From Kutzneria buriramensis (GTDB taxonomy: Bacteria > Actinomycetota > Actinomycetes > Mycobacteriales > Pseudonocardiaceae), in NCBI RefSeq assembly GCF_003387475.1, contig NZ_QUNO01000006.1:434001-498000 (forward strand): DNA of 64,000 nucleotides, given 5' to 3'. The notes under the pieces are model-generated. The model was not told where the DNA came from. It made no database searches and was given only the letters and a program-made list of their open reading frames with translations. Below are positions 63,258-64,000 of the stretch, piece by piece. The translations under genes and the position numbers were made by a program. Positions within the stretch are counted from its first letter, which is position 1. Each line of letters opens with the position of its first letter.

Positions 63258-64000
63258 ATGGGAGATTTCTCGACCGACACCGAGCCCTACCGGCGCGAGC
63301 TGCTCGCCCACTGCTACCGCATGCTCGGCTCATTCGACGACGCCGAGGACGCGGTGCAGGAGACCTACCTGCGGGCGTGGCGGGCGTACGAGGGGTTCGA
63401 GGGCCGGGCGTCGGTGCGCACGTGGCTGCACCAGATCGCCACCAACGCCTGCCTTTCGGCGTTGTCGCACCGCAGCCGGCGGTTCCTGCCGTCCGGTCTC
63501 GGCGGGCCGGTGGACGACCCGGCGGCTGTGCCGGTGACCGCCGATGTGGCGTGGGTGCAGCCCGTGCCGGACTCGGTGCTGGATCCGGCGACGATCGTGG
63601 CGTCGCGGGACAGCCTACGGCTGGCGTTGATCGCCACGCTTCAGGCGCTGCCGGGGCGTCAGCGGGCGGTGTTCATCCTGCGCGACGTCATGTCGTGGCC
63701 GGCTTCAGACGTCGCGCAGGTCATGGGCACCAGCACTGCCGCCGTGAAGAGCACGCTGCAACGCGCGCGGGCCCGGCTGGCCGAAGAACCGCCCGACGTG
63801 GAGCGGGCGGTCGAGCCGGGGCAGCTGGAACCCGTGCTGGGGCACTACATCGCCGCCGTCGAACACGCCGACGGCGCCGCGCTGGAACGCGTGCTGCGCG
63901 CCGACGCCTGCCTGGAGGCGACGCCGTTCAGCACCTGGTTCTCTGGCCGCGCCACCTGCGTGCCATACCTGGTGCGGCAGGTGCTGGGCTCCCCCGGCGA
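63258..64000 (+). CDS. ECF sigma factor with SnoaL-like C-terminal extension, truncated by the window end
   Basis: At least 247 aa: region 2 (LLAHCYRMLGSFDDAEDAVQETYLRAWRAYEGFEGRASVRTWLHQIATNACLSAL) and region 4 (LALIATLQALPGRQRAVFILRDVMSWPASDVAQVMGTSTAAVKSTLQRARARL), then the start of a SnoaL-like domain (VLGHYIAAVEHADGAALERVL). This is the TIGR02960-type sigma-70 family, usually without a classical anti-sigma factor. TAGATT (63244-63249) lies 8 nt before the ATG and overlaps the DHFR-like stop. The 3' end is outside the window. Confidence 0.9.
   Translation, partial: MGDFSTDTEPYRRELLAHCYRMLGSFDDAEDAVQETYLRAWRAYEGFEGRASVRTWLHQIATNACLSALSHRSRRFLPSGLGGPVDDPAAVPVTADVAWVQPVPDSVLDPATIVASRDSLRLALIATLQALPGRQRAVFILRDVMSWPASDVAQVMGTSTAAVKSTLQRARARLAEEPPDVERAVEPGQLEPVLGHYIAAVEHADGAALERVLRADACLEATPFSTWFSGRATCVPYLVRQVLGSPG

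Overview
This is high-GC, gene-dense actinobacterial DNA. The mycobacterial/Streptomyces-type RbpA, the Lnt-polyprenol-phosphate-mannose synthase pair, an Rpf-like secreted protein, ECF sigma factors, DUF1707 and HTH_42 proteins, GTG starts and strong G/C at third codon positions all point to an actinomycete, most likely a soil Pseudonocardiales or Streptomyces-like organism (inference). I found no rRNA, tRNA or CRISPR array.

Layout. 0-15 kb: mostly single metabolic and regulatory genes, including a methyltransferase, a YCII/DHFR-like pair, MATE efflux, a RING-H2 finger protein, a DHDPS-like aldolase divergent from a LysR gene, an amidase, SDR, TetR, a sucrase/ferredoxin-like protein and a class V aminotransferase. 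14.3-21 kb: a carboxyltransferase gene with an apparent frameshift, an Endonuclease Q-UvrD helicase fusion, and a Ser/Thr kinase with an outside CBM2 module. 21-25 kb: GNAT, SRPBCC, phosphotransferase, PrmC-like and Uma2 genes. 25.4-26.9 kb: a more AT-rich segment with two related dyads, a 56-aa ORF and a tyrosine recombinase. 27-32 kb: a YCII-ECF42 pair, then a DJ-1/MarR/AlkZ-like operon behind twin operator-like dyads, then TetR, a methyltransferase and a PPOX gene. 32-38.7 kb: a methyltransferase relic, a double VOC protein, a PAS-GGDEF-EAL protein, GDPD, an Rpf-like protein and an UMF1-type MFS transporter.

The centrepiece, 38.85-50.5 kb, is a 15-gene co-directional cluster with mostly overlapping genes. 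It encodes a group 1h (actinobacterial, high-affinity) [NiFe]-hydrogenase: a SIS-HupF/HypC-like-SIS leader module, small and large subunits, a NifU/CxxC fusion protein, three accessory proteins without known function, a maturation endopeptidase, and HypC, D, E, A and B. HypF completes the set but sits 5 kb away on the other strand, beyond a heterodimeric ABC exporter. The small subunit carries C-x-x-D where most hydrogenases have C-x-x-C, matching the Asp-ligated proximal cluster known from the oxygen-insensitive R. eutropha enzyme. The likely role is oxidation of trace H2 during dormancy.

57.5-64 kb: thymidine kinase, rbpA behind a SigR-like promoter, the ppm1-lnt pair, a membrane protein, a DHFR-like protein and a truncated ECF sigma factor.

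Two themes cross the window. Many genes not inside operons have a TAnnnT -10 box only 6-8 nt before the start codon, so leaderless mRNAs look common, and some divergent pairs share overlapping -10 boxes. Two genes (carboxyltransferase and first ABC subunit) carry apparent single-base frameshifts at their 3' ends, which may be sequence errors.
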